Assembly (NCBI GenBank): GCA_030141605.1
Contig: JAQGDQ010000221.1
Span: forward strand, 141,501 to 201,500
Reading direction: 5' to 3'
Length of the DNA stretch: 60,000 bases
From: Tubiluchus corallicola
Taxonomy: Eukaryota > Priapulida > Priapulimorpha > Priapulimorphida > Tubiluchidae
Below, one piece after another: positions 46,751 through 58,398 of this stretch. The translations under genes were made by a program, and so were the position numbers. The notes beneath the pieces were generated by a model. The model was not told where the DNA came from and made no database searches. It saw only the letters and a program-made list of their open reading frames with translations. The first letter of the stretch is position 1. Every line of letters starts with the position of its first letter.

Positions 46751-49700
46751 GCACAACATTATTTTAACATTTTACTAGAACAACACTCTATGTGCCATGT
46801 TGAGTTGTAAAGCAGTAGTTTTACTTTTTCTGCCATACATTATATGGTGTTTAACTGACTCATGTCAAGGAAAGCCGGCAGAAGAAAATAGACAACAACT
46901 AGTACAAAATGGTGCTGCCAACGAATTGGCAGATTATATCGAAGACGAAACGCAAAATTCAGATCAGAGATATTCAAACTTTGAAGAAGACGAAAAACAA
47001 GATTCAGATAGTCACATTGATTCTGCTAAATCATTATCGAAATCTGAAAAACTTTCACCGTTATCAAAACGAGATTCTCCACAAGAAGTGGTTGATGACA
47101 TTTCAGAGGTAGATGTCATCAGTTCTTCTGGAGTGTCTGGCAAAGCTTCACAGGCATCTCTTCGAAGGAATCCTTTTAGTGATTCTTCAGCAGGAGCAGA
47201 AATATCCAAAGAAACCAACAAATCTCCTGACAATTTCCCTGCAGATCCTTTACAAGAGATTTCAAGAACAGCTGATGATGATTCTGAAACAGATGATACC
47301 AGCTCTTCTAGAGAATTTTTAGAAAATGATTCTTCAGCAGATATATCCAACGAAAATGACAAATCTTCTCACGAATCCCCTGCAGATTCTTCACAAGAGG
47401 TTTTAGAAATAGTTGACAATGATTCTGAAACAGATGACACCAGCTCTTTCAAAGAATCCTTGGGAACAGCTGATAAAGTTCTGAGATCACCTTCTGGTAG
47501 TTCATCAGCAGAAGTGTCAGAAACATCTGAAGATACTGACAATGCTAAAGAATATCCCACAGAAGAAGAAGAAGAAGAAGAAGAAGAAGAGGATGAAGAA
47601 GAAGATGATGATGATGGTGGTGGTAATGAGGATGATGATGGCGATGATGATGGTGGTGGTGGTGATGATGATGATGAATTCACCCAACTTAGTCCTAAGG
47701 AGAACGTCAATGAACCAGCTGCAGGAGTCAAAATTAATCCTTTTGAACCAGGAACGTCACTTGTATCCCTGATCTGTGCCATACCAAACAAGGTACTTCC
47801 TCCAAAGAAATGTAAGTAAATGAAGTGTTACGCAGTAATAATTGCGATTGTTTGTTAAAGTTGATAACTGATTTTATAGGATGCTGGTCTATATAAGCAA
47901 TAGCTCAGCACAATTATTGTTTTGCCTAAAGCTTACAATTCCTCACACACAAGAAATTAGTTCATGAAACGGATTAGGATTAGAGTTTTGGTTAGGATTA
48001 GGGCTAAGGTTAGGGTGCGATAATTAAATTGTAAACTCCTTCCAATGTTTTTGCAGTTTCTCGGCCAAGCCCAAAAATGGTTGGTGGTCATAAAGTGCGA
48101 GAAAAGGACCGGGGGTACTTATATCAAGTATGTATATTACGCAATGCACTACATTATTTACATTAATAAAAAACTTACGAACGCACAGAAGACATCAAAA
48201 ATCCAATAAAAATTATTTCAACTCCCATAACGAGAGTCGACACCAGACGTTGATAGCAAGGTCGTTTAAAAGAGCAGCTCTTGCTGTCAACAAATTTTTA
48301 TTGATAATGGCTCCCGTTTTGGGGTTGAACTACTGTATTGTTTGTTTTTACATTATATTGTGGCGTGTCTGCAATTAAACCGTCTCGAAAGCCATGGGCT
48401 TCATGAAAATGTAGTGTATTGAATGTAAAATTGCATGAACCAATCAGAGCTCAGTTTTCTAGGCCAATTTTCTCGAGCGTGTAACCTGTTCTTGTAAGAC
48501 TCGAGAGCAGTGCGTTCCGTGCATGTTCGGCTTCGGTTTCATTTTGTTTTCTTTTCCTGGTTGCTGTTATTAAGTCAGTAGTGATTCAGTAATTTTGGTT
48601 TAATCCCTTGGTTTGCATTTCGACTCAACGTAAGTAGTAAATTACGAATCCTTGTATCATAGACGGTATCACAATATTGTTTATTAGTATTTTAATGAGA
48701 TGCAAAACATGTCCGTTAAAACATTATTATTAAAAATACGTTTATGTGCGTCTAACTTGTCTTTTTTAAATAAGAAATATAAATAATTTTTTGCACTTGT
48801 GCTGCCTGTTGTCATTAATTATTAATCAGCTGAGTGACACTCAAATACGACAGTTTGTTTGACAGACTTCTGGTCTTCCTATTTATAACTGTTACGTGAC
48901 AAGGCAATAAGTTTATTTCTAGCATCTGGTAGCTAAAAGGTGCAGCTTGACATCTGTCCAACGATTCGTCCAACACCAGCTGCTCTTTCTGCTCCTTGGG
49001 TCGCCAAGGGCTCCAGTCCTGCATACAGCAAGCTGTTCCGTTGGCAGACGAATATTGTTTTTAGGCATATGTTACGTGGTTTCGCTAAGTATTAGGGGAA
49101 ATATTTCACGTTTAGATGACAGTGCAAACGGTAAGTGTTCATTAACTTCAAACCTTCTATGACTAGTGACTTTTTAAATGCATTTTTAGGTTGGACTTGA
49201 AATTGGGTCGTCGAATTTTTGCGGAGGGTCTCTAATAAACAAAGAATGGATTTTAACTGCTGCACATTGTTTTTATGGGTAAGAAATCTTAGTAGTTGAT
49301 GGTGAACATTGGTCCAAGCTCGTCGAGTTATGCTGTCAAAAAGACTAAAGATTTCAAAAGCTTTTTCATAAACCCACCTCTACCACATGGACCTGCACAC
49401 AAGCACACATGTAATGTTACTGAACGCACGAGAATAAATAACGTTCTCAAGTTTTGCTAGTTTGGTTAATTGCACAAAGGCGCTTATAGGTTTTGGAAAT
49501 TTAAAAATTTTGCTATAAGCCAAAGGTCTGTAATAGAGTTGTCTAAATGCATGGGGACTGTTGATGGTATTTCGTTTGCTTGTATGCCGTGGAAAAAAGC
49601 AAAGCTCGTTATAATATGTGTGAAATATAAAATGTACATATCTTTGTTTTTGCAGTCAGGATGCTGGACGTCACGTAACAATTTACATTGGAAGCAAAAA

Positions 49701-52700
49701 CTTTAAGGAAAGGAATAAATATACTACATATGTAAGTGTTGTTCTATAATCTCAGTAGAAAAAGGGTTTTTTACTAAAGATACTAAATAATGGAAGAGAA
49801 ATGGGTAAAAAACTTTGGTATTGATTGTTTAAATTAAGTCAGCGTTGCAGCAATACAATAAACAAACAAACGATGTAAAACTGATTCTGTTTGTGTTCAC
49901 ATTATCTTTGGTGTTCATTTCAAATCAGTGTGGAGAGCTTAAATTGTTGTATTGTGAGCGGATTGATTTTGTTTGGATTGGATTGAGTTCTGGCGGAAGC
50001 TGATGGTTTACACTGTTTTGACTTAACTCTTTCCTGACGAGTACATACACTTACCGGTTGTTTGTTCTTGTGAATGCAGCAGAGAGCAGTGGTGGCTCGT
50101 AGCTATATTTAAAGAGGTGCTGCTTCAGAAAATTTTTAGCCATTGTTTTAATACTGTGTAAAGCGAAACAAACATACGAAAGTTTATATATAAACTTGTT
50201 AAAATCCAAAACAAAAAATATTTTTGCTTACTAATAGCCTAAATTGTCGGAGTTCAAGCTTGATCCATTCACGGTAAGCATGTGACAACTGAAAACAAGC
50301 TGTGTGAGCGACAGTACTTTCTCTACCTGGGATTAGACATGTACGCATGGCCGCATGCGCAAAACAGCCACATACCGCGTTGCTGGAGCACACTGTACTG
50401 GGCTATGAAGCAAACAGTACTGTCGTCACGTGCTCTGCTTGCGTACAAGTATAAAGAAAGAACTAAAGAAAAAAGACTTATTATATTGAATATTATTGAT
50501 AGTATAAAGTGAAAATAGGGGGTGCAGCAGTTCCACATTACTTATACACGAGCCGCTACTGGAATGCAGGCAAAAAATCATTACTAAATGTTACAGGTAT
50601 GTTATAGAAAAAAAAAGAAATGGAAAAAAGTTGTAAGAAAAAATGAATAAAGCTTAACTGCTAACCCTAAAATGTTGAACAAAACGTGATTATTTTTCAC
50701 GTACACGTAATGTCAATATGTATAAGTCATATACTGCCAGGTTATAACTGATTTAAGAAATTTTTCTCTTTTATTACTGTAACTCTTTGTGGTGATTAAA
50801 TAATTTGTGACTGTCGTGAATATTTTTGTTTGGTTGCCTGACTTCGTTTCCTAGCCAAAATTGTGACTTCTCTGATGACATAAATTAACTGTGAGTGTGG
50901 TATGGCACAGTCTAGTGTGGCACAGGCATGGTCAGCCGTGGATTGACCAAAGCCGGTATTGTCTGTTTTCGTTCACAAAGTTACTTGTTATGTTATCGTT
51001 CAGCAACATAGCGTTTTTCTAGTTCAGAAATACAAAAAATGTATACCACATTACCAAAAAGACAATTACAAAAGTCAAACTCAACAATTTAAACCAAAGA
51101 CACTACATCAAACCAATATACACAATAGCCAAAGTGCGATTGTATAGTGGTAATAACCATTTACTTACGAAATATAACCAGAAGTCTGGTCTGTTAAGGC
51201 CAAATTTTGGTGATCTGGGTACTGACTGGATACACTGCCAAACTTTCAAGAATGGTACTTTAGGCCACATAATAATGTTTTGGTCTCTTTTTATAAAATT
51301 TTGCATTTGGGTCTTCTGTCCTGGAACACTAAAAAACAAGAAATGGCCCAGCACCTTGGAAGCTTATTACACCAAAACGTCCAAAGATAGGCACTTGAGT
51401 GCTATTATGGACGACTAGGAACTTATAAAGGGCAGTAAAAATATAACGAGACAAATAACACAGTGATTTTAGCACTTAGTGACAGCCGGCAGAAACACGT
51501 CCTCAGCTCTAGTTCGGTACGTTCTTTTACGCCCTGTCCCGTTATAATGGAAACCACTTGGAAAGTGGCTTCCCAGTTCATTCCTATGGGAATCAGTAAG
51601 GAACTTCCTCTCAGTCCATTGCTACGGTGATCAGCAGGAAACTTCCTTCCCTGTCCCCTGCTATCGCTATTAATTAAAAAATGTACCAGCTTTGTCTCAA
51701 ACACCAAGACGACAAGAATAAATTTAACAAGTTTATTGTAACTCGCAAAGCCACGAGGTCGTAACTAGAAAGATGAGCGCAACCGAAAAACAAAGAAGTT
51801 GAAAACAAAGGGGCAACATTGCAAAAGGGATAAAGTTGATAACACTAACAACACGCATGTATACTGGCGTATGGTAATCAGCAAGGAAGTCCGAACTGCT
51901 GGGAAATGGATCCTTCCCAGTCGGTTAGTTTCTCTCCTTGTTACTTGATACTAACCGACTGGGAAGGATCCATGGAAACGAATATAACAGAGATTGTAAA
52001 TTGTATCTGAAATAATTTATCGACGTGCTTCTGCATGAAAAATTGTTGTGTAAAATAATAAAAAAATGTACTTATTACATTTTCAGGCTGATAAAATTAT
52101 CCGTCATCCAGATTTTGTATTGAAGATAACAAATAAGGGCGCAGTCACGGATATTAAAAATGACATAGCTCTAGTCCACATGCACAAAAAGCTGAAACAA
52201 TCTTTCGTATATGGAGGAGCGTATAGCCGTATTCTTTTGCCATCACACAATGCAAATCCTGTGGGTAAAGATCTTAGGATGACTGGATGGGGTTCTTTGG
52301 GAGGTGAGAGTTTCTAGAAACTGAGATCTCTCTAGTCACCTTTAGGTCATTGCTAAACGGCTTTGTATACGCCTATTATCCGTTACAAAGGTGCTAAAAA
52401 TTTAATTGCTAACTCTGTTTAAGCAGATGACGACAGGGTTCTGAGAACTGGGATGTTTCGTCTTATTTAGGCCTACATTTACCCTACAAGAGCGTTGAAG
52501 AGAGGGAAGTGCAAAAATGTCTTATCCCTGAAATTGACCTGGAATCATCGCCAAAAAAATGAGTTCTCATCTCAGTTAATTAAGAGCGTCTGGACAGCTG
52601 AAATATATTAGAAAGATTTTGAAAGAAAGATTAGAAAGATATTAGAAAGATATATTGGAAAGATTTTTAAAGTATATGAAAAACAACTTCCAGCTAATTT

Positions 52701-55700
52701 TAAACGCAAATTATATTTTTTAAGGTGCTGTGGATACCACAGAGATTAAAAGGCTACGGGGAGTGCATGTGACTGCTATATCTGCTGCTAAATGTAACGA
52801 GTTACTTAATAAGAATGCACAAGAAAAGGTTTCACTGGTGGACGATGCCACGCAATTCTGTGGAAAAGGATATAAACCAAGTCAAATTAGATCTGCATGT
52901 ACGGTGAGTATATTATTTTATTGTTATAATATTTCGTGAATTCCATCTCAGCTTTTATTAAGCTAAATAAAATCTGCGACTTATGCTACATTATATTTAT
53001 TTTTGGTCGCGGTACTAATACTATGTGAAATCCCTGCTGTGCATTAGCAGTTAAGAACAGGCCTTCTTCTAGTTCCTAATGTTTCAGTACTTTTAAAAAC
53101 AGTTTAGAAAGCTGAAAAATTGGAAGTGTAGCTTCTGTTGTTAGAATTACCACTCTTCTCAAAACACAGGCCTTCTCAGAATAATATTTCCCCTTTTAAA
53201 TTGTTGGGACACGCGGCTTAATTGTTTTGGTGTTTATTTTTCATCATGTTATTTTATTTATTTAACGTCTTCATCAAAAATCACAATAGCGAAATGGAAA
53301 GACACGAGTTAATAACTTAGCTGTCAGTTATCAGGTGCCACTGTAGTGTAATGAATTTATTTTAAAATAAGGAATTAATCAATAGAAAATTCGAAATTAG
53401 ATTAATCATAATAGTGTACTGCAGGGCTGTGATGAGATAGTGTAATACTGGCAGGAGAATACAGCAGACTTCTCAGGTGTGCGTGTGAACGTGGCTTTAA
53501 CTAGCACATAGACGCTTATTCTGACCTTGTGTTAGTGGGAGCCACTAGTCACGTGCACACCTGAGCTTATAAAAAGGGTAGGTCTGCTGTAGATCCTTGT
53601 CAGTGGTCAGTGGTTGCTTCATCTCATCCCAGCTCTGTTCGCACGTCTCCATTCGGTAAGCCATTTGAAACTTTTCTTTTTCTGATAATAAATCGTCATT
53701 TTTATTTTATTCATTTTCGTTTTTTGTCTTGGAGTCATGCCGCACAGTGTAGGCCGCGGTGCCATCCGTTCTGCCTCCACTAAAAGTGGAGAGCAGTCCA
53801 ATAGATTAGACTCTGGATTGTGCCGTTCAGCCGTTTTTAGACGCCATAAAAGATTATGCCGTTCAGCTATGATGACTCACTCAGCTTGTACCTTGAATTT
53901 AATGCATAAAGGATCAGAGGTTGGATGATCATAGAAATCTTATATATTAAATAGAAATTAGAAGTCAGATAACGACAGTTGAACTCTGTAAAGTAGGAAG
54001 GGCTATTAACCCACATTGCATAGCTCAGACTTGGTACCACCGTCCCGAACTTCCGAGTAAAATTGCCAATGGTCAAAAGTAGAGTCATAGAAGACACGAG
54101 TGTCGTCAGTTCAATTAATAATTAGCCTAAAGACAGAGGCTATATGTCATTACGGCTAATACAATGGACGTCTTGTCGTAGTTGAAATAGATGTACCAAG
54201 TTGATGGTCAGTGATGTGGCACTTAACGTGTCACTGACAATGTCATGCCAACTAACCTTGCATTCAAAAAAGAGAGTGCAGAGAGTTTTTGGCGGCTGTT
54301 GGTTGTTGGTTGGCGGTTGATGAGAATCGAGGGTCCAGGACAGAGCTGTCGTGACGAGGTCTGTTGCAGAGAAATTCTTGAGGTAGGAGATGGTACTATA
54401 GCTGAGCGTGGAGGATAGTTCTGCGTAGTTTGATCAATCAAACCTCTGGTACTTAGACGTCTCTACTAGGAATTCGGATCTGGCCAATTACAGTCGTAAG
54501 ATTGGCCAGGCCACAAGTTAAGTAACATTACGATCTTTTCAGTAATTGTAAACGGATCGAAGTAATTTTATATTAACTTGTATTTTGTATGAAGTAACGA
54601 TTATAGAGTAACAGTTAAACTTTGGTAACTTGAACTGTAAATCTTCAGAGATATATCAATACTAGTTGTGAGCGCCCAAAAGCGCATACATAAACGAAAT
54701 TGTAAATTGATAAAACGCTGAATCACTTATTGGATGTTTGGAAATTGTTCAATAAACCTATATATATTACTGTTACTTATTTGTTCGATTCACTTTGTGA
54801 GATTGAAATTCGTGGTTCAAGGTCGTGCGGGAAGATATCATTGCCCTATCGACCTAACCGAAGCTCCCGTAGTCAGGTAATTAATTAATTACAATTGATT
54901 GCCTCAAAGCGAGTGTACTATGTATAGTTACCGACGGGTTATCGTTAAAACATTAGTATTAGTTCAGTTACTTATGTGTATGTGACATGTTCAATTAGAT
55001 GTTTGCACTGTCAGTGATGACTGCATTGTAACTGGGGCGCTAGCAAAATAATAACAAGTTACTATACTTCCGAAGTTGAAAAATGGAAGACGTGGGTTCG
55101 TCTATTAAAATAGTGGAGCAAAAGGCATCTACGTGCATATGTGCCCGTGCTACATCTCCACATCCGATGGTGAAGGTGGCATTCCACAAACACGCGACGC
55201 TCAGTCTAGTGTTATAAATTGTCTTGATCGTCTGCACTGGACGGTGTTCTTTTCATTCGTTTTTCAAAAAAATTATTTCCGTCTGAGATATAACAGATTT
55301 TCAATGGCTATGTGTTGTTTGAATTAAAAAGAATCTTTACACACCGTGGCGTCAACAGTGTCACAATATTACATTCCAGTTACGTACAACTGCATAAACA
55401 GTTTAATAATGAATTTCACAAGCAAACTGAGTGATTGGCTTGAGATAGGGAGGCCGAGGGGAGAGAAAAGGTGGAAAAAATCGGAAAAAAAAGAAAAAAG
55501 AGTGAGAAAAGACTGCAGAAAGAGAGTGCAAGAAAGAAAAAAAGAGAGAGAGATAAAAGAGAGACAGTCGGGAGATAGGAAAAGAGAGAGGAGAGAAAGA
55601 GAGAGTGTGAGAAAGAGAGCGAAAAAGGGAGAGAGAGAAAGAAAGACAGGAGAATAATATAGAAAGCAAATTTTGCTAAGAGGGAGGGATGAAGAAATAG

Positions 55701-57090
55701 AAAGAGAGACGAGCGAGGTGGAAAGGGATAGAGAAAAGTTTCTATGCAATAAGTCTGCAAGCGTAGTGAACAGCAACGCAAGAGTCAAAGCCTTTGATAA
55801 TGTTTTTAATCCCACTATAATAGACAGACTAAGCATAGGCTATAATCAGAGCAATTTCTAAAGAAATAATTAGGTTGACATAATTGGAGGGCCATTTACA
55901 AGGTAATGCAGAGAAAAACGTTTGTTGCATTGAAGACTCATGAATTGGTGACGTTTGCTCAAGATCGGTGCAAGACAGTTCTGAGAGTCAGTGAACATCA
56001 ATTTGCATCAGCTTGACCATTTCGTTAGCAGTGAAGCAATATGTCGTCGAAATTCCGAATAGGCCAATCAAAACAAGTAACGCGAGCATAGCACTGTATG
56101 AACATAACAAAATGCATGCTAGGTTAAATTTACAACATTTGTGTTTCACTTTACATCACTTTGTAACGACAATTTAACACTCAGTTTGGGGTGGCTGATT
56201 CGATAACTGATGTTTTTCGCATTTCTTTGTTTTCTTACTTTATATTTATTTTCTTTGTATTTTTATTGGGCTAATAAAAATAAATGATTTGCTTTGATTT
56301 TGATTTGGCTTTGCGTCTAGATCTGTTATGAATTATATTCTTGCACAGACATTTAAAGTAAAACCGGATGATCGTGTAAACATTAGTTCAGAATAAAGAA
56401 TGCTCTAAAATATTGAAAACTACCATAGCTTATTTTAAATCAAAGCTTAGATAAATAATAATTACCTCGGATACTCAAATTTCGTTAAACTATCAAAGCT
56501 ACGCGCGGCTCAGTGAATTTTCTAAGATTGGCAACGGCACCTTTTTGCCACTTTTTTCGTGACATCATGCGTTTAAGCAGTACTGTAACACCTATGCAAA
56601 TGTGCATGACATGCAAGGGAAGACGCCTACCATTGCACAAACTGTGCTTAGTTTCTGACGTAAGCATTAGCTGTATTCGGTTGCAGCTAATTAACTTTCT
56701 AAGCTAATTATTCAAATATAAGGAAAAATTGCTAACTTTTATAGGCAAGAAAATGTACATTTTGGACAGTAAATTAAAATGAGATTCAATGTAAACAATC
56801 GTCCGGTCTTTAAACAAAATTTGAATTGAATTTCAGGGGGACTCAGGCGGTGGTGTAGTTCAAGTGAACAGTTATCAACTGGTTGGAGTCATCTCGTTTG
56901 GTGGAGTGCATACCCCAGGTGCCAGTATTGATGTTAATTTGGCTCGCTGCGTGGGACCTACTGTCTACACCAAAGTTGCTGCCTATCGTCGCTGGATTGC
57001 CTCAGAAACCGACTTATGGTTTCTACAGTGAAATAGCCGCGAGAAATGGTTACAATTTCGAATTCATCTTATTAGAGAAAAAATAAATAA
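46751..57090 (+). CDS. secreted chymotrypsin-fold serine protease with long acidic pro-region
   Basis: Coding exons: 46797-47811, 48057-48127, 49190-49278, 49656-49731, 52087-52303, 52725-52903, 56837-57031. Phases match; product 613 aa. An acceptor at 46749-46750 implies an upstream non-coding exon. A signal peptide (residues 1-25) precedes a roughly 320-residue Ser/Asp/Glu-rich region with an E10 run and D/G stretches. The expected activation site is K345|MVGG (normally IVGG). The catalytic triad is present: H388 (TAAHC), D443 (NDIALV), S552 (GDSGGG). Cys pairs 42-58, 168-182 and 191-220 (chymotrypsin numbering) are retained. By position, residue 189 is Ser, 216 Gly and 226 Thr ([14 protein letters not shown]), so the pocket looks chymotrypsin/elastase-like rather than tryptic. 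Poly(A) signal aataaa is at about 57083. Family certain; specificity inferred. Confidence 0.93.
47183..47470 (+). repeat. two tandem ~46-codon repeats in the protease pro-region
   Basis: The units [18 protein letters not shown]... and [20 protein letters not shown]... each continue to DSETDDTSS and REFL/KESL. A shorter third relative precedes them ([14 protein letters not shown]). This is internal duplication in a low-complexity secreted region. Confidence 0.75.
47560..47680 (+). repeat. coding (GAA)n/(GAT)n/(GGT)n microsatellite
   Basis: Triplet runs encode ten Glu, then Asp- and Gly-rich runs just before the protease domain. Trinucleotide slippage here would change acidity without breaking the frame. 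Confidence 0.9.
47812..48056 (+). other. protease intron 1 with telomere-like repeats
   Basis: It runs from donor gtaagt to acceptor tttttgcag. Region 47971-48018 holds ggattaggattag, ggttaggattagggc and ggttagggtg, a short degenerate interstitial telomere-type (TTAGGG) patch. Confidence 0.7.
48128..49189 (+). other. protease intron 2
   Basis: Donor gtatgt, acceptor catttttag. Small open frames on both strands are present but show no family feature. I see no repeat with a partner in the window. Confidence 0.6.
50080..50562. mobile_element. hAT-type MITE with 8-bp duplication GAATGCAG
   Basis: GAATGCAG occurs at 50072-50079 and again directly after ...gagccgctactg. The left end, cagagagcagtggtggctcg, carries about seven extra bases before the cagtggtggctcg terminus. 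The interior is the inverse of 21977-22490. Confidence 0.75.
51906..51973. repeat. perfect 24-bp inverted repeat with 20-base loop
   Basis: Arms 51906-51929 (atggatccttcccagtcggt...) and 51950-51973 are exact complements; the loop 51930-51949 is ttctctccttgttacttgat. Transcribed from either strand it would fold as a 68-nt hairpin. It lies in protease intron 4. Confidence 0.95.
55446..55655. repeat. purine-rich (GA/AAAG) low-complexity tract
   Basis: About 210 bases are nearly all A and G on the plus strand, so open frames appear on both strands (R/K/E-rich and S/L/F-rich). These are composition artefacts. Such tracts can form triplex DNA. Confidence 0.9.
56353..56813. mobile_element. M1-family TTAA MITE, copy 4
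   Basis: It starts TTAAAGTAAAACCGGATGAT and ends ACAATCGTCCGGTCTTTAA, 461 bp, in the same orientation as 12476-13025 and sharing ttagttcagaataaagaatg. It lies 23 bp before protease exon 7, so the branch point of that intron is probably inside the element or at its edge. Confidence 0.85.
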
Positions 57091-57464
57091 ACATATTTTT
57101 AGTATTTCTTTAATTTTTCTTCTACTTAAAACTGCTCTGAGTTATTCTTATCAGAGTTTACGTTAATGACACTATTGCATTTCAGTTAAGTCTTCAACAT
57201 GTACTTGCGCCTTCTTTCCCTCTTGATTCGCTGCTATTTGCAATACTTGTTTTTCTTTCTAGTTTTGTTCTTATAGTGCATTCAAAATAATTTCTCATTT
57301 TTCAAAAATTTTTATAAATTTAAAACTGTTGTAAGAAAAATTCTTGCATTAATTACCCTATGAACTAAGTTTGATTTGGAAAAATTTTGATGTTGTAAAT
57401 ACATTTATTTGCATAATAAATAATGCTGGACACTACTACTACTATTATTATTATTATTATTATT

Positions 57465-57497
<33 letters not shown>

Positions 57498-58140
57498 ATT
57501 ACTTTTACTAATATCAACCTAATTTAACATAGGATAAATTTATTTATCACAAATCACTCATTCGTAATATTGCCATTAATAATTTTTCTATGACTAAGTT
57601 TAACTGCTTTTTCACCAGCTTTCTTACATAAAATCCTATAATGTTGTTTATAGCAAGTTTGATTGTAATCGATAACACATTTTGAAAACTCAACCTTTCA
57701 TTTTCACGACACAAATAATTGGCGATCGAAAGATGAAAATTAAAGTGATTCCGAAACATTCTCGTTTACGATAAATTTTTTTATAAATAATACTGTGGGA
57801 TTTTATGTAAAAATAGACGATTCTTGTCAGCGCACAGTAAAAATGACACGGGTAAAAATGGCGCAGAAAAAAATGGCACAATAAAAAAGGGCACAAATGG
57901 AAAAACTGGCATACTTAACAAAATATAAGTTAGGGTTGGGTTGCCGTAGCAATTAGGGATAATTATTTTAATTATCTTTACCTCTGCCAAGAAAGTTATA
58001 TTTCCAATGCCAGTTTCTTGTTTGACTGTTAGCTATCACTGTTATGCAAAAACAATAGTTCATAACTTGCGATTATGATTGTATTATTACCTCCGCAAAA
58101 GAGGTTAGGTTTTCATTGCTGTCAACTTGCTGATTTGTTT
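57091..58140. other. no gene seen; (ATT)n(GTT)n microsatellite
   Basis: (CTA)n/(ATT)n/(GTT)n runs occupy 57432-57497. The rest is AT-rich, with aaaatggcacaata-type short repeats near 57840-57900. No exon is visible. Confidence 0.6.
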
Positions 58141-58149
58141 CTTAATAGG

Positions 58150-58316
58150 ATTATCAAAAAACTACAAAACAGACTTCCATAAACTAGGTGGCGATGTTGA
58201 GCAAAACTTGCTAGTACAGCATGTACAAAAAGGTGTTCATCGGGTGCTTCGTGGAGGTCTTGAAAGAAATTCTTTAGCTTTTTGGAAAGAGGAGAAACTT
58301 GGCTACAAGTTAGGGT
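58150..58316 (+). CDS. possible exon of an unidentified gene
   Basis: After an acceptor-like tttcttaatag, about 54 codons are open (LSKNYKTDFHKLGGDVEQNL and onward to ERNSLAFWKEEKLGYKLG), ending TAA at 58316-58318, with a possible donor ggtaaaa at 58314. The amphipathic, non-repetitive composition is protein-like. I do not recognise it. Confidence 0.3.
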
Positions 58317-58398
58317 AAAACAATAAAATACGTCCACTAGGACGAATGACTATGTGTTAGTTCCATGTTCCATTTCACTTTTACTTACACACTACCCT

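Larger units (their letters stand above)
49732..52086 (+). other. protease intron 4
   Basis: It holds the second hAT-type MITE (50080-50562), a two- to three-fold repeat around 51570-51650 and 51868-51890 (tatgggaatcagtaaggaac and variants), and a perfect 24-bp hairpin (51906-51973). The open frames inside are incidental. Confidence 0.6.
52904..56836 (+). other. protease intron 6
   Basis: A 3.9-kb intron. It holds an unclassified segment at 53428-54870 with a TATA box (cttataaaaaggg, about 53568), a short open frame (53737-53928) and AATAAA near 54750; a purine-rich tract (55446-55655); a LINE-like tail near 56150-56310 (ctaataaaaataaatgattt); and an M1 MITE ending 23 bp before exon 7. Confidence 0.55.

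Noticed and set aside
47012-47791. Minus-strand Ser-rich frames opposite the protease exon
   Set aside because: Antisense shadows of Glu/Asp/Ser codons; the plus strand has the signal peptide and splice logic.
53737-53928. 63-codon frame starting [14 protein letters not shown]
   Set aside because: Short, no recognised homology, inside an intron; kept only as part of the unclassified segment.
55346-55836. Arg/Lys/Glu-rich plus-strand and Ser/Leu/Phe-rich minus-strand frames
   Set aside because: Purine-tract composition artefact with no family features.
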